NCBI RefSeq assembly: GCF_021117275.1
Contig: NZ_CP088245.1
Span: 1,525,501-1,589,500 of the forward strand
Direction: 5' to 3'
Source: Metabacillus sp. B2-18
GTDB lineage: Bacteria > Bacillota > Bacilli > Bacillales > Bacillaceae
DNA length: 64,000 nt
Shown one piece after another: positions 25,843 through 35,455 of this stretch. Every line of letters begins with the position of its first letter. Positions within the stretch are counted from its first letter, which is position 1. The translations under genes and the position numbers were made by a program. The notes beneath the pieces were generated by a model, which was not told where the DNA came from, made no database searches, and worked only from the letters and a program-made list of their open reading frames with translations.

Positions 25843-26526
25843 TTAATTGTGTCTTTCATTCAAATATACTTGTGCTCTTGTTTGTAAATGAGAAGCTGTT
25901 ACTGCTAAAACAGTTGTTACAAGAATTCGTTCGATCGTTTTCCACTGACTTTCAGTAAGTTCACTAAATTTCTTTGGTATTGCGTTTACTTCTTCTACTA
26001 TTTGTTGTTCCAGTGTTTGACCTCTAAGTGGGAGTTTTTCCAGTTTCTCAAGAATTGTTCCATACATTTCATAAAACATAATCGGGCTGATTAAATCATC
26101 GCTTCGATCTGAAAGAGTGTTAAAAACTTCTGTAAGGACCTTTCGAATTTTTTCGAAGTCAAATACATATTTTAAATCTTTTACAATCAATAGCATAGCT
26201 GCTTGGTCAATTGAATATTTTTTACCAAGTTCAGGAGGCCCGATTAACTCTTTTACATCTCTTTTAATCCAGTTTTGAATGGATGTTGATTTTAAAGATG
26301 TTAATTCACATAAATTTGCTAGTGACACAATTTCATTTGTAGATAAGCCAAACTCCTGTAAATTTCGCCGTTTACTAGCTTTTATTAAAAAGGCGGGAAT
26401 ATGTATATCAATTGGAGAAGTAAAGTTTGATGCTTTTTCTATAATAAGTAAAGGAGGCTGTTTGGACTCGCCTTTAAGTGAATATAATAATGCTGTCATT
26501 TCTTTACGTGTTAATTGTATAGTCAT
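25843..26526 (-). CDS. ykrK: DUF1836 protein, YkrK-like regulator
   Basis: A 227-residue protein of the DUF1836 family. An HTH-like segment with LSTNEIVSLANLCELTSLKSTSIQNWIKRDVKELIG lies at about 60-95, followed by KKYSIDQAAMLLIVKDLKYVFDFEKIRKVL, a layout recalling MerR-type readers. The C-terminal half is helical. It sits between sspD and htpX and is divergent from htpX, exactly as ykrK is in B. subtilis, where YkrK has been reported as a repressor of htpX. The 200-base divergent spacer holds a SigA promoter for htpX with a palindrome just downstream that could be its operator. Confidence 0.8.
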   Translation of the reverse strand: MTIQLTRKEMTALLYSLKGESKQPPLLIIEKASNFTSPIDIHIPAFLIKASKRRNLQEFGLSTNEIVSLANLCELTSLKSTSIQNWIKRDVKELIGPPELGKKYSIDQAAMLLIVKDLKYVFDFEKIRKVLTEVFNTLSDRSDDLISPIMFYEMYGTILEKLEKLPLRGQTLEQQIVEEVNAIPKKFSELTESQWKTIERILVTTVLAVTASHLQTRAQVYLNERHN

Positions 26527-26655
26527 CTTGACACCTCTTTTTTAGTGGTCTCATCGGAAAGTATAATGTGATTTCATTTTAAAAACCTGTGGACATACCT
26601 CGATGTTAAATATGTAACAAATTAGTGAACAATTTGTAAAGTGTAAATAAGTATC

Positions 26656-26713
26656 TTGCTTTTACACATAAAAGTTTCTATAATTTTATTATAGTATAAG
26701 TTCATGTGAACTT
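26656..26713 (+). promoter_or_regulatory. htpX promoter and candidate operator
   Basis: TTGCTT (26656-26661), 17-base spacer, TATAAT (26679-26684). From 26698 to 26713 lies AAGTTCA-TG-TGAACTT, a perfect 7+7 inverted repeat between the predicted start point and the SD. It is a good candidate site for YkrK or another repressor. Confidence 0.6.
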
Positions 26714-26733
26714 GAAATTATTTGGAGGTATTT

Positions 26734-27612
26734 ATGGCTAAAAGAATTTTTCTATTTCTTTTATCAAATATTCTAGTCATTACAACGATTGGAATTGTTT
26801 TATCACTCTTTAACGTTTCTCCCTATCAAAATGTAAATGGTAATTTAGATTTGGTTAGTCTTTTAATTTTTAGTGCTGTGGTAGGTTTTACTGGAGCATT
26901 CGTATCACTTGCCATTTCTAGATGGATGGCTAAAATGATGATGGGTGTCAAAGTAATTAACCCTGATGGCCAACTATCGCCTTATGAAAGAGATCTTGTT
27001 GAAAGAGTGTATCGATTGTCTCGAGCTGCTGGTTTAACAAAGATGCCTCAAGTAGGTATTTATCAATCACCTGAAGTAAATGCTTTTGCGACAGGACCTT
27101 CAAAGCGACGTTCTTTGGTGGCTGTATCAACGGGACTTCTTCAGGAAATGGATGATGATGCAATTGAAGGTGTATTAGCTCATGAGGTGGCTCACATCGC
27201 CAATGGTGATATGGTTACAATGACGTTGCTACAAGGAATTGTCAATACGTTCGTTGTATTCTTTGCACGTATTGCTGCATGGGTAGCCTCTCGTTTTGTA
27301 CGAGAAGACCTGGCACCAATTGTTCATTTTATTGCAGTGATCATTTTCCAGATTGTATTCTCCATTTTGGGAAGCCTGGTTGTTTTCGCATTCTCTAGAT
27401 ATCGTGAATATCATGCTGATCGTGGTGGAGCTGATTTAGCTGGCAAGGATAAAATGATACACGCGTTAAGATCTTTAAAACATTATACTCAACGAGTTAG
27501 AGATGACCAAGCATCTTTATCAACTTTAAAAATAAATAGTAAAAAAGGGATGTCATTATTCTCAACACATCCCGATCTTGATGATCGTATAAGTCGATTA
27601 GAAGCTAAATAA
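26734..27612 (+). CDS. htpX: Membrane metalloprotease HtpX
   Basis: A 292-residue zinc protease that degrades misfolded membrane proteins. Two membrane segments at the N terminus, the zinc motif [12 protein letters not shown] (HExxH) near residue 145, two further hydrophobic segments, and the third zinc ligand in [18 protein letters not shown] near 222 are visible. ATG 26734 has GGAGG seven bases upstream; an in-frame ATG four codons earlier overlaps that SD. A strong terminator follows. With FtsH it would serve membrane quality control. Confidence 0.95.
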   Translation: MAKRIFLFLLSNILVITTIGIVLSLFNVSPYQNVNGNLDLVSLLIFSAVVGFTGAFVSLAISRWMAKMMMGVKVINPDGQLSPYERDLVERVYRLSRAAGLTKMPQVGIYQSPEVNAFATGPSKRRSLVAVSTGLLQEMDDDAIEGVLAHEVAHIANGDMVTMTLLQGIVNTFVVFFARIAAWVASRFVREDLAPIVHFIAVIIFQIVFSILGSLVVFAFSRYREYHADRGGADLAGKDKMIHALRSLKHYTQRVRDDQASLSTLKINSKKGMSLFSTHPDLDDRISRLEAK

Positions 27613-27623
27613 ATTAAAAAAAG

Positions 27624-27659
27624 AATGACAATGGAAGTGCCGTTGTCATTTTTTTTTTG
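27624..27659 (+). terminator. Terminator after htpX
   Basis: AATGACAATGG and CCGTTGTCATT form an imperfect 11-bp stem followed by ten T. Confidence 0.93.
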
Positions 27660-27845
27660 TACGATTTGAATCTATTTATTTTTATTGGATGAATTTGTGA
27701 ATAACAAATGCCTTGTTATTAGTGCTTGAAGATAAAGCGAGTTTTTCTAATAAAGCACTTTTCATTTAATCGTTTTTTCTTTATGATTATAGGACTTAGT
27801 TTTTTATATAGGAAATTGTTTTTGCAGGATAGGAATGAAGAATGA

Positions 27846-29192
27846 ATGAATAAATTAAAACTTCGAATACAATCTTTAACCCCGGTACAATTAATTGTTT
27901 CATATTACTTTTTAGCTGTTACAGTTTCTGTTCTTTTATTAAGTTTGCCTGTGGCACATAAACCTGGTGTTGAGTTTGCTTTTATCGACAGGCTCTTTAC
28001 TGCTGTTAGTGCAGTTAGTGTAACAGGTTTAACTGTAATGTCTACTGCAGACACATTTAGTGTACCTGGTATTTTTATATTAGCCTTTGTTTTACAATTT
28101 GGCGGGATAGGCATTATGACACTAGGAACATTTGTATGGCTTATTGTGGGAAAGAAAATAGGGCTAAAAGAACGCCAGCTAATCATGACTGACCAAAATC
28201 AATCCAACTTATCTGGTATCGTAAATTTAATTCGGCAAATTATTGTACTCATTCTTATTATTGAATTAATTGGAGCATTAATTTTAGGAACTTATTTCTT
28301 AAAATACTATCCAACATGGCAGGAAGCATATCTGCATGGATTTTTCACTTCGATTAGTGCAACAACAAATGGTGGCTTTGATATTACTGGTCAATCTTTA
28401 ATCCCCTATGCTGATGATTATTTTATTCAGTTTATTGTGATGATTTTAATCATTTTGGGTGCAATTGGTTTTCCGGTATTAATTGAAGTGAAAGATTTTC
28501 TTTTTAATAAAAGTCAACGATTTCGTTTTACGTTGTTTACCAAAATAACATCCATTACCTTTTTTGCTTTAATTTTGGTGGGCACAATTACAATTGCTGC
28601 TCTTGAGTATGCTTATTTTTTTAAAGGAAAAGAATGGCATGAAACGTTTTTTTACTCTCTATTTCAATCAACAGCAACCAGAAGTGGTGGTTTAGCAACA
28701 ATGGACGTTAGTATGTTTACAGATACGACGATTTTAGTTATGTGTGCGTTAATGTTCATTGGGGCATCTCCAAGCTCAGTTGGAGGGGGAATTCGAACGA
28801 CAACATTTGCTTTAAATCTTTTATTTCTTTTTCATTTTGCAAGAGGAAATAAGTCAATTAAGATTTTTAAAAGGGAGCTTTATGAGGAAGATTTAATGAA
28901 GTCAGTCGTAGTGACAATGATGGCATTTCTAATTTGTTTTTTTGCCCTTGTCATATTAACGATAACAGAGCCTTTCGATTTTATTAAAATATTATTTGAA
29001 GTTTGTTCAGCATTTGGTACAACAGGACTATCGATGGGAATCACACCTGAATTAAGCTCAATTGGTAAAATTGTTATTATGATCTTAATGTTTATCGGTA
29101 GAATTGGTATACTTACGTTTTTGTATCTTTTAGGAACAAAGGAAAGGAAAGCAAATTATCATTATCCAAAAGAGCGAGTAATCATTGGATAA
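27846..29192 (+). CDS. ktrD: Ktr potassium uptake membrane subunit KtrD
   Basis: A 448-residue TrkH/KtrB-family channel. The four M1-P-M2 repeats carry the selectivity-filter glycines: SAVSVTGLTV near 56, SISATTNGGFDIT near 170, STATRSGGLATMD near 275 and AFGTTGLSMGI near 395. KtrB/KtrD subunits need a soluble KtrA/KtrC partner, which is not in this window. The position after htpX matches ktrD (ykrM) in B. subtilis, so D is preferred over B. Around ten hydrophobic segments and the motif SPSSVGGGIRTTTFAL are also typical. Confidence 0.9.
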   Translation: MNKLKLRIQSLTPVQLIVSYYFLAVTVSVLLLSLPVAHKPGVEFAFIDRLFTAVSAVSVTGLTVMSTADTFSVPGIFILAFVLQFGGIGIMTLGTFVWLIVGKKIGLKERQLIMTDQNQSNLSGIVNLIRQIIVLILIIELIGALILGTYFLKYYPTWQEAYLHGFFTSISATTNGGFDITGQSLIPYADDYFIQFIVMILIILGAIGFPVLIEVKDFLFNKSQRFRFTLFTKITSITFFALILVGTITIAALEYAYFFKGKEWHETFFYSLFQSTATRSGGLATMDVSMFTDTTILVMCALMFIGASPSSVGGGIRTTTFALNLLFLFHFARGNKSIKIFKRELYEEDLMKSVVVTMMAFLICFFALVILTITEPFDFIKILFEVCSAFGTTGLSMGITPELSSIGKIVIMILMFIGRIGILTFLYLLGTKERKANYHYPKERVIIG

Positions 29193-29198
29193 ATTGCG

Positions 29199-29230
29199 AA
29201 GGATTGATGCATTGAGCATCAATCCTTTTT
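29199..29230 (+). terminator. Terminator after ktrD
   Basis: AAGGATTGATGC, loop ATTGA, GCATCAATCCTT, then TTTT. Confidence 0.92.
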
Positions 29231-29417
29231 GAATTTTCCTTTATAGTTTAGCTAATCATTGTTATAGCTTACATCTTTATCGGGATTATGGAAGGCATTG
29301 GCGTTAAACATATTTTCCGTTTTCTACCTATGATAGAAATGAGAACTTCAGGTAAAAGTAAAAAAGTAACATAATAACAAAGCTTAGATAAAAGCTTAAA
29401 ATATGAGGTGATTCGTT

Positions 29418-29570
29418 TTGAAAAGAAAAGCGTTTAGAAATCAAGCTACAAAAAATAATTTTACCCCTACTGAAAGCCTACCCGATACTGAATTTGCAGA
29501 AATTAACGATGATCAGGATCTGATGAAGGGTGCAAACCGTAACTCTAAACAAGGAAAGCAAGGGAAGTAA
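29418..29570 (+). CDS. Small hydrophilic protein, 50 residues, possibly spore-related
   Basis: TTG start with GAGGTG seven bases upstream. The protein is LKRKAFRNQATKNNFTPTES, then LPDTEFAEINDDQDLMKGAN, ending in a Lys/Gln/Gly-rich tail. It is hydrophilic, with no cysteine and no membrane segment. Size, composition and location after ktrD recall small forespore proteins of bacilli, but I do not recognise a named family. It is followed after two bases by another tiny gene, and both share a terminator, so they look like a two-gene operon. Confidence 0.55.
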   Translation: MKRKAFRNQATKNNFTPTESLPDTEFAEINDDQDLMKGANRNSKQGKQGK

Positions 29571-29572
29571 AG

Positions 29573-29752
29573 ATGACAAAAAAGAAAAATATGAAAAGTA
29601 AAGATATGCAAAATCATAAGAAACCGATGGAGACTGACATATTACAAGAAGAATTTGGTCAAGAAACTGGTGATGTTAACGCATCAAAGCTTTATGAGGC
29701 AATAGCAGGAAACGAAAAAAAAGAGAAAAAAAAAGGTGAACAAAAAAAATAA
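29573..29752 (+). CDS. Small lysine-rich protein, 59 residues
   Basis: ATG two bases after the previous stop; the GGGAAG overlapping that stop can serve as SD. The protein starts MTKKKNMKSKDMQNHKKP, has an acidic middle METDILQEEFGQETGDVNASKLYEAI and ends in a lysine run. It is strongly charged and has no membrane segment. Not a recognised family; together with the preceding gene it forms a tight pair ending in a terminator. Real translation is plausible but unproven. Confidence 0.5.
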   Translation: MTKKKNMKSKDMQNHKKPMETDILQEEFGQETGDVNASKLYEAIAGNEKKEKKKGEQKK

Positions 29753-29756
29753 AATA

Positions 29757-29786
29757 AAAAGTGAGAGATAAAAAATCTCTCACTTT
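29757..29786. terminator. Bidirectional terminator, small-gene pair and radical SAM gene
   Basis: AAGTGAGAGAT and ATCTCTCACTT form an 11-bp stem with a short A loop between two converging transcription units. Confidence 0.8.
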
Positions 29787-31551
29787 AGCTAACCATTGTA
29801 TCAAGCTCACTTGAAAGTACTGTATAAACAGTTGTTTTAGAATGAATAGCATCATAATGAACAATTACAAAAGAGTTTTCATTTTTAATTTTACCCGTCT
29901 TCAAGTAATGATCTAAATTAAACGGCAAAGTTTCTAGTACAGTATGCTTAAATAAATCCTTTTCAGAGAACTGTTTTTTAGCAAATTCTTCTCCTAATAG
30001 AAGAGGGTTTTCTAGTACTGAGTGATAAATCTTACTTCTTTCTTGCTTTGATAATGTGTCACTCCACCATGGCTTACGAGGTTTATAATTTTGGTTCCGT
30101 AAATAATCAAACTTCATAAAACCGCTGGCAATTGTTAAATCGCTTCTCTTAATGCTTCCGAGGAAATCATATAAGTGTTTGAATAAATCTTCAAGTTGAT
30201 GACCAATTCTTGTCCATCCTTTTTTATCCCAATATGTTCCGAAATCTTGAAAGAAGTCAAATGGTGTTGAGAAAAGATGTGTTACTAAATATTCAATTGT
30301 TTCATCCATTCGATGGTCATTCCAGTATTTTTCCAATACATCTTCAACTTGTTTAATTTTCGTAATATCTTCAAAGGAAAGAACATTGTTTTTAAGAATT
30401 TCATAAGGAGAATGATCCATATATACATATCCATGATGTTCAGCTCGAAGTCGTAATCCTGTGCCTCTAAGCATTTTTAAGAAACCAAGTTGAAGCTCTT
30501 CAGGACGAAGTTCAAATACATCATTAAATGTTTTCTTAAAGGAATCATAATTTTCCTCAGGCAGACCAGCGATTAAATCAAGATGCTGATCAATTTTTCC
30601 GCCTTCTTTTACCATTGTCACAGTTCTCGTTAGCTTATTAAAGTTTTGCTTTCTCATAACAAGTTCGTTTGTAGCATCATTTGTTGACTGAACACCTATT
30701 TCAAAACGGAACAAACCTTTTAGAGCATGATCATTCAAGAATTGAATTACTTCTGGTCTCATGATGTCTGCTGTAATCTCAAACTGAAAAACAGTACCTG
30801 GTTTATGCTCATCAATAAGAAATTGAAACATTTCCATTGCATAGCTACGACTTATATTGAAGGTACGATCAACAAATTTTATTGTTTTGGCACCATTCTC
30901 CATAAGAAAGCGAATATCTTCTTTCACTTTTTCACGATCAAAATAACGAACTCCAACTTCAATGGAGGAGAGGCAAAATTGGCAGCTAAATGGACAACCA
31001 CGACTAGTTTCGATATATGTTACGCGTTTTGAAAGGTGTTGTAGATCTTCTTCAAAACGAAATGGAGAAGGTAGAACCTTTAGGTCAAGTTTATTACGTT
31101 GCGGTTTAATCTGCACCTTGCTTTCCTCACGGTAAGCTATCCCACTTACATTTTCAAAGTTTTGATCCCCACTCAATTCATCCAGTAGCTGTTTGAATGA
31201 TTGCTCTCCCTCACCAATGATAATGAAATCAACCTCTGGGATTTTATCCATCCATTCTTTAGTATCGTAAGTAACCTCAGGGCCACCTAAAACAATAATT
31301 AAAGAAGGATTGATTTTCTTAAGCATTTTAATCACTTTTATTGTTTCTTCAATATTCCATATATAACAGCTAAAACCGATAACTTCAGGCTTTTTAGCGT
31401 GTAAATCTGTTACGATATTCATGGCAGGATCTTTTATTGTGTATTCTGCCAGTTCAACTTCGTATTCAGGTTGTGCATAGGCTTTTAAGTAACGGATTGA
31501 TAGGCTTGTATGAATATACTTAGCATTAAGCGTTGATAAAACAGTTTTCAT
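29785..31551 (-). CDS. B12-binding-type radical SAM protein with DUF4080-like tail
   Basis: A protein of about 588 residues. Residues 1-130 are a cobalamin-binding-like Rossmann domain (NAKYIHTSLSIRYLKAY, then GFSCYIWNIEE and VLGGPEVTYD). The radical SAM core follows with ETSRGCPFSCQFCLSS near 180 (CxxxCxxC binding the 4Fe-4S cluster), KFVDRTFN near 225 and LIAGLPEE near 315. The C-terminal 170 residues fit a DUF4080 domain. Members are probable methyl- or other transferases with unknown substrate. ATG 31551 is preferred; a start five codons earlier is possible. It stands alone, converging with the small-gene pair. Confidence 0.85.
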   Translation of the reverse strand: MKTVLSTLNAKYIHTSLSIRYLKAYAQPEYEVELAEYTIKDPAMNIVTDLHAKKPEVIGFSCYIWNIEETIKVIKMLKKINPSLIIVLGGPEVTYDTKEWMDKIPEVDFIIIGEGEQSFKQLLDELSGDQNFENVSGIAYREESKVQIKPQRNKLDLKVLPSPFRFEEDLQHLSKRVTYIETSRGCPFSCQFCLSSIEVGVRYFDREKVKEDIRFLMENGAKTIKFVDRTFNISRSYAMEMFQFLIDEHKPGTVFQFEITADIMRPEVIQFLNDHALKGLFRFEIGVQSTNDATNELVMRKQNFNKLTRTVTMVKEGGKIDQHLDLIAGLPEENYDSFKKTFNDVFELRPEELQLGFLKMLRGTGLRLRAEHHGYVYMDHSPYEILKNNVLSFEDITKIKQVEDVLEKYWNDHRMDETIEYLVTHLFSTPFDFFQDFGTYWDKKGWTRIGHQLEDLFKHLYDFLGSIKRSDLTIASGFMKFDYLRNQNYKPRKPWWSDTLSKQERSKIYHSVLENPLLLGEEFAKKQFSEKDLFKHTVLETLPFNLDHYLKTGKIKNENSFVIVHYDAIHSKTTVYTVLSSELDTMVS

Positions 31552-31730
31552 TTTCGTATACACCACTTCAATTATTTTTTATACATAAGCTTGTTGTGCT
31601 TTTGATACAGTAAAGACAAAGAAAGGGTTAGTTCCCCAATTACATATTGTATCATAAATATTCTTAAAAACGTATATGTGTCATGTGGGCATGTATCCAT
31701 AGTATGGAAAAGTTCTTTTGAAAACAAACC

Positions 31731-31761
31731 TAAAAAAGAACAAGCATAATACTTGTTCTTT
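31731..31761 (-). terminator. Terminator after the acyltransferase gene
   Basis: On the minus strand AAAGAACAAGTATTATGCTTGTTCTTT is a stem-loop followed by TTTAGG; T-rich on that strand. Confidence 0.7.
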
Positions 31762-31770
31762 AGGAAGTGT

Positions 31771-32781
31771 TTATTTGTTAAGTGACAGGCTCTTTAAGTA
31801 ATAGTGAATACCTGAAGGCTTTATTTCTATAAAAGGACTAGTTAATTCTTTTATTATCTTAGTTGACAAAATGGATGTAAGGAGAATTGATAATGTTGTT
31901 AGCAGAACAATACTTTGAAAATCTCCCATCCAATCTACTGCATCGGTGTTTCTCATGTATTGAATGATAAAACCATGTAACAAATAAACATAGAACGTTC
32001 TAGTGCCCCATTCCGTGAAAAAGGTCTGTTTCGTAGGAATCAATGCCAAAAAGCTAAGAGAAGTTACAAGTGTTAAACAGTAAAATCCTAGTCGTATAAA
32101 TGCACTGCCTATTGATAAATCACCGAATTGTGCATATGACTTTGAACCAAATAGCCATTCATAATCAAAATCAGCAAAGAAATAAGTAATAAAGGTGATA
32201 GATAATAGGAAGAATGCGATTCCTCTAACATGTGCCTTTGTTATATAATCAAAATGCTCTCTTTTAAGGTAAAAGCCAATTAAGAATAAGGGGAAGAATA
32301 CAAATGTTCTAGATAGACTTAAGTAATTGCTTATATCTTCTAAATACCCAACTGAAAGTCCAATAACAAAGGCAATCGCAAGCGACCATCTGGCGGAAAG
32401 CTTCGTTGCTCCAAATAAAAACAGATTCCAGAAAAATAAACTAACTAAAAACCATAAAGACCAGTGCGGATCTAGTGGATCAAGCACATTTGCATTCTGT
32501 TTCTCAACAAAAAAATAATAAACAGAATAGATTCCCTGAAAAATTAGATAAGGTATTATTAGCTTTTTAGCGATTTTGCTTACATATCCTTTTTTCTTAA
32601 ACCCTTTTGCGAAATACCCTGAGATAAGGATAAAGGCAGGCATATGGAAGGTATAGACAAATTTATAAATGGTCAACATAATTGGACTTTCATCTATAAA
32701 TGGCCGGATAACATGACCAAAGACAACTAAAAAAATTAATAAAAACTTTGCATTATCAAAATAGCTAACACGATTTTTCAT
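31771..32781 (-). CDS. Acyltransferase-3-type membrane protein (YkrP-like)
   Basis: A 336-residue integral membrane protein. The start RVSYFDNAKFLLIFLVVFGHVIRPF carries the catalytic-type histidine of acyltransferase-3/YjiJ-like proteins, followed by VYTFHMPAFILISGYFAKG, WSLWFLVSLFFWNLF and roughly ten hydrophobic segments. Such enzymes O-acetylate surface sugars or lipids. In B. subtilis the gene before kinE is ykrP, of the same type, so orthology is likely. The substrate is unknown. It is divergent from kinE across 450 bases. Confidence 0.8.
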   Translation of the reverse strand: MKNRVSYFDNAKFLLIFLVVFGHVIRPFIDESPIMLTIYKFVYTFHMPAFILISGYFAKGFKKKGYVSKIAKKLIIPYLIFQGIYSVYYFFVEKQNANVLDPLDPHWSLWFLVSLFFWNLFLFGATKLSARWSLAIAFVIGLSVGYLEDISNYLSLSRTFVFFPLFLIGFYLKREHFDYITKAHVRGIAFFLLSITFITYFFADFDYEWLFGSKSYAQFGDLSIGSAFIRLGFYCLTLVTSLSFLALIPTKQTFFTEWGTRTFYVYLLHGFIIQYMRNTDAVDWMGDFQSIVLLTTLSILLTSILSTKIIKELTSPFIEIKPSGIHYYLKSLSLNK

Positions 32782-33044
32782 GCGCTCACCTTTCCTTCAG
32801 AAGTTTTAAATCGAAAACTACCCTTCTTTTCCCGATTTTGACATACGTTTAAACGGTACCTTTGTATCATTTTTTATAAAAGTTTCTACTGCAAAATTGA
32901 AGCTAGACTCATTTTTAGAAAATATAAGTAACTTCTTAGACATTTGATTTATTAGTTTAGGTGTTGAAAAAACTAAATATTTACTGAAAAAATCCTTACT
33001 AAAGTATGTTTCGAATCAATCTGCTTCTTTTTTAGGGACGTAAT

Positions 33045-33083
33045 AAAGCTGTCATCTTTTTGTAAGATAGATGACAGCTTTTT
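33045..33083 (+). terminator. Orphan hairpin in the 450-base ykrP-kinE gap
   Basis: AAAGCTGTCATC and GATGACAGCTTT form a perfect 12-bp stem followed by TTCC. No gene on either strand ends just before it. The rest of the gap (32782-33229) shows nothing I can name. It may end an unannotated short transcript or be a leftover of a lost gene. Confidence 0.55.
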
Positions 33084-33238
33084 CCTTTAAATGAACAGTA
33101 TTGTCGAAATACCTTACTATATTACAACCTTCACAGTAAAAAAGAAACATTTTCTATCATTTTGTAGATAGGTGAAGGACAATGCCATAACTTGTAGAAT
33201 ACATGATAGTAGAAAGTTCGTGATTAGGGGTGAAAAGA

Positions 33239-35428
33239 TTGAAGCAAACGATGGAGGATCGCGAAATCGTTGCCTTAAAAGCACAATTGGCTCAAGTAGA
33301 AAAAGAGAATGAAATGTTAAAATTTAAATTGCTTCAGCATGAAAATATACTAGAAGGTGCATTGGATGCTGTTGCTATTTTTGATGAAAATATGAGATTT
33401 ATAGATGTAAACTCCGCCGCGTGTCATATGTTTCAATTGCAGAAAAAAGAGTTATGTAAACGAAATCTCTATGATTTTTTATCTCTTATACCAAGCAATC
33501 AAATAAGAGAAGTTATTGATGCTATTTATCAGGATGATCCAATTAGGAAGGAATTAATTGTCAAATTAGATAATGGACAGGTCAAATTTTTGGAAATCTC
33601 ATTACGTAAAAATGCAATAAACGGCTATGATCTTGCTATGATTAAAGATGTTTCATTTAAGAAAATGCTTGAGCGTGAACGTACAATTAATGAGCAGCTT
33701 TTTAAAGATTTATTTCATCGTGCAGTGGATGGAATTGTCATCTTTGATCAAAAAGGTGATTTTATAGATGCGAACGGTTCTTTTTGCTCAAGCTTTGAAA
33801 TAACGAAAACGCAGTTGAACTCTTTTGGTCTTGAAGATTTTATTGATGAGCAAGAGAAATATAGGCTCGATAACCTGTGGAAGATGCTAAAAGAAAATGG
33901 AAGCGCAAAGGGGGAGCTTCCTGTTATCTTAAAAGACGGTAGTAAGAAAATCTTCGAGTTTACAACAACTTCAAACATTATTGATGGCATTTACATGGCC
34001 ATTATGAGGGACATTACAGAAAAAAGATCTATGGAAATACAGCTGTATAAAAGTGAGGAACGTTTTCGAGAGGTTTTTGAAAATGCGATAGACGCAATTA
34101 TGATTTGGGATAAGCATGGTCAAATTTTGAAGGTGAACCAGGCAGCAAGCCGTACATTTGAATTAAATGAAGCAGAGCTTGTTCGTCGTAATATATTGGA
34201 TTTTGTTGATCAAACCTCTCTAAGTTTTCTTAAAGTAAAAAAAGAATACTTTAAAATAGGCGCAATAAGAGAAGAACTTCTTTTTCATATGCCTAATGGA
34301 CAAAATAAAGAGCTAGAGTTTACTTCTAAAATGGATATACTTGATGGTCATCATTTAACGATTTTTCGGAATGTTAGTGAACGAAAACGAATGGAAAAAA
34401 TATTAAGGGAAAGTGAACATAAATTTCGAAGTATTTTTGATGGTGCAATGGATGGAATTATTTTATTTAATCATTCTTTTGAAATCATTGAAGCAAATGA
34501 AACAGCAAAAAAAATACTAAATTTAAATTCAGAAGATATCAAATCATCTAGAATATGTGATATTCTGTTTTCACATGCTCATGTAGACCCTGACACCAAA
34601 ACGCTTGAGTCATATGAAGAAAATATACAAGAGATCATGTATATGAATGAAAATGGAATTGAAATGATCTTAGAAATTGCTCTTAAGAATCATATTGATG
34701 AAAATATGAATCTGGCTGTTTTTCGTGATGTAACAGAGAAAAGAGAGTTAGAAGAACAACTTAGAAAGTCAGATACATTAAATGTAGTTGGAGAACTAGC
34801 AGCGGGTATTGCCCATGAAATTCGCAATCCAATGACTGCATTAAAAGGATTTATTCAGCTGCTAGAGGGAAGTGTTAAAGAGGACTTTTCTATGTATTTT
34901 AATGTCATTACATCTGAGCTAAGTAGAATAGAGTCCATCATTACTGAATTTCTAATTTTAGCAAGACCTCAAGCTATTCAGTATTCCAATAAAGATATTG
35001 GAACTATAGTAAAAGAAACAATGGAATTGCTAAATGCCCAGGCCATTTTAGTAAATGTCCAGATGAAACTAAATATAGAACAAAACCTGCCATTGCTATT
35101 CTGTGAACCAAATCAACTGAAACAAGTTTTTATCAATGTGTTAAAAAATGCGATTGAAGTAATGCCAGATGGAGGCCAAATTGATGTTACAGTTAAACGA
35201 AAGAATGAAGACCAGCTATTAATTTCCGTGAGAGACAGGGGATCGGGGATTTCACAGGATAAAATAAAGAGACTAGGTCAACCATTTTACACAACAAAGG
35301 AACGTGGAACAGGGCTTGGTTTAATGGTAAGCTATAAAATAATTGAGGAACATCAAGGTCAAGTTGAGGTTGAAAGTGAAGAGGGGAAAGGGACAACATT
35401 TCATATTACCCTTCCGATTACACAGTAA
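33239..35428 (+). CDS. kinE: Multi-PAS sporulation-type sensor histidine kinase KinE
   Basis: About 729 residues and no membrane segment. Four PAS domains follow a short coiled coil: roughly residues 38-150, 160-275, 285-390 and 395-505 (numbered from GTG 33230), each ending in a MIxD/RDVTE-type strand. The HisKA motif ELAAGIAHEIRNPMTALKGF has the phospho-accepting histidine near 528. The ATPase domain shows NQLKQVFINVLKNAIE (N box) near 627, DRGSGIS (G1) near 668 and GTGLGL (G2) near 693. Kinases of this build feed the Spo0 phosphorelay. AGGGGTG is better spaced for TTG 33239 than for GTG 33230. The gene order ykrP-kinE-ogt matches B. subtilis. Confidence 0.9.
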   Translation: MKQTMEDREIVALKAQLAQVEKENEMLKFKLLQHENILEGALDAVAIFDENMRFIDVNSAACHMFQLQKKELCKRNLYDFLSLIPSNQIREVIDAIYQDDPIRKELIVKLDNGQVKFLEISLRKNAINGYDLAMIKDVSFKKMLERERTINEQLFKDLFHRAVDGIVIFDQKGDFIDANGSFCSSFEITKTQLNSFGLEDFIDEQEKYRLDNLWKMLKENGSAKGELPVILKDGSKKIFEFTTTSNIIDGIYMAIMRDITEKRSMEIQLYKSEERFREVFENAIDAIMIWDKHGQILKVNQAASRTFELNEAELVRRNILDFVDQTSLSFLKVKKEYFKIGAIREELLFHMPNGQNKELEFTSKMDILDGHHLTIFRNVSERKRMEKILRESEHKFRSIFDGAMDGIILFNHSFEIIEANETAKKILNLNSEDIKSSRICDILFSHAHVDPDTKTLESYEENIQEIMYMNENGIEMILEIALKNHIDENMNLAVFRDVTEKRELEEQLRKSDTLNVVGELAAGIAHEIRNPMTALKGFIQLLEGSVKEDFSMYFNVITSELSRIESIITEFLILARPQAIQYSNKDIGTIVKETMELLNAQAILVNVQMKLNIEQNLPLLFCEPNQLKQVFINVLKNAIEVMPDGGQIDVTVKRKNEDQLLISVRDRGSGISQDKIKRLGQPFYTTKERGTGLGLMVSYKIIEEHQGQVEVESEEGKGTTFHITLPITQ

Positions 35429-35455
35429 AAAATTTAGTGAAGAGGGGATACACAA

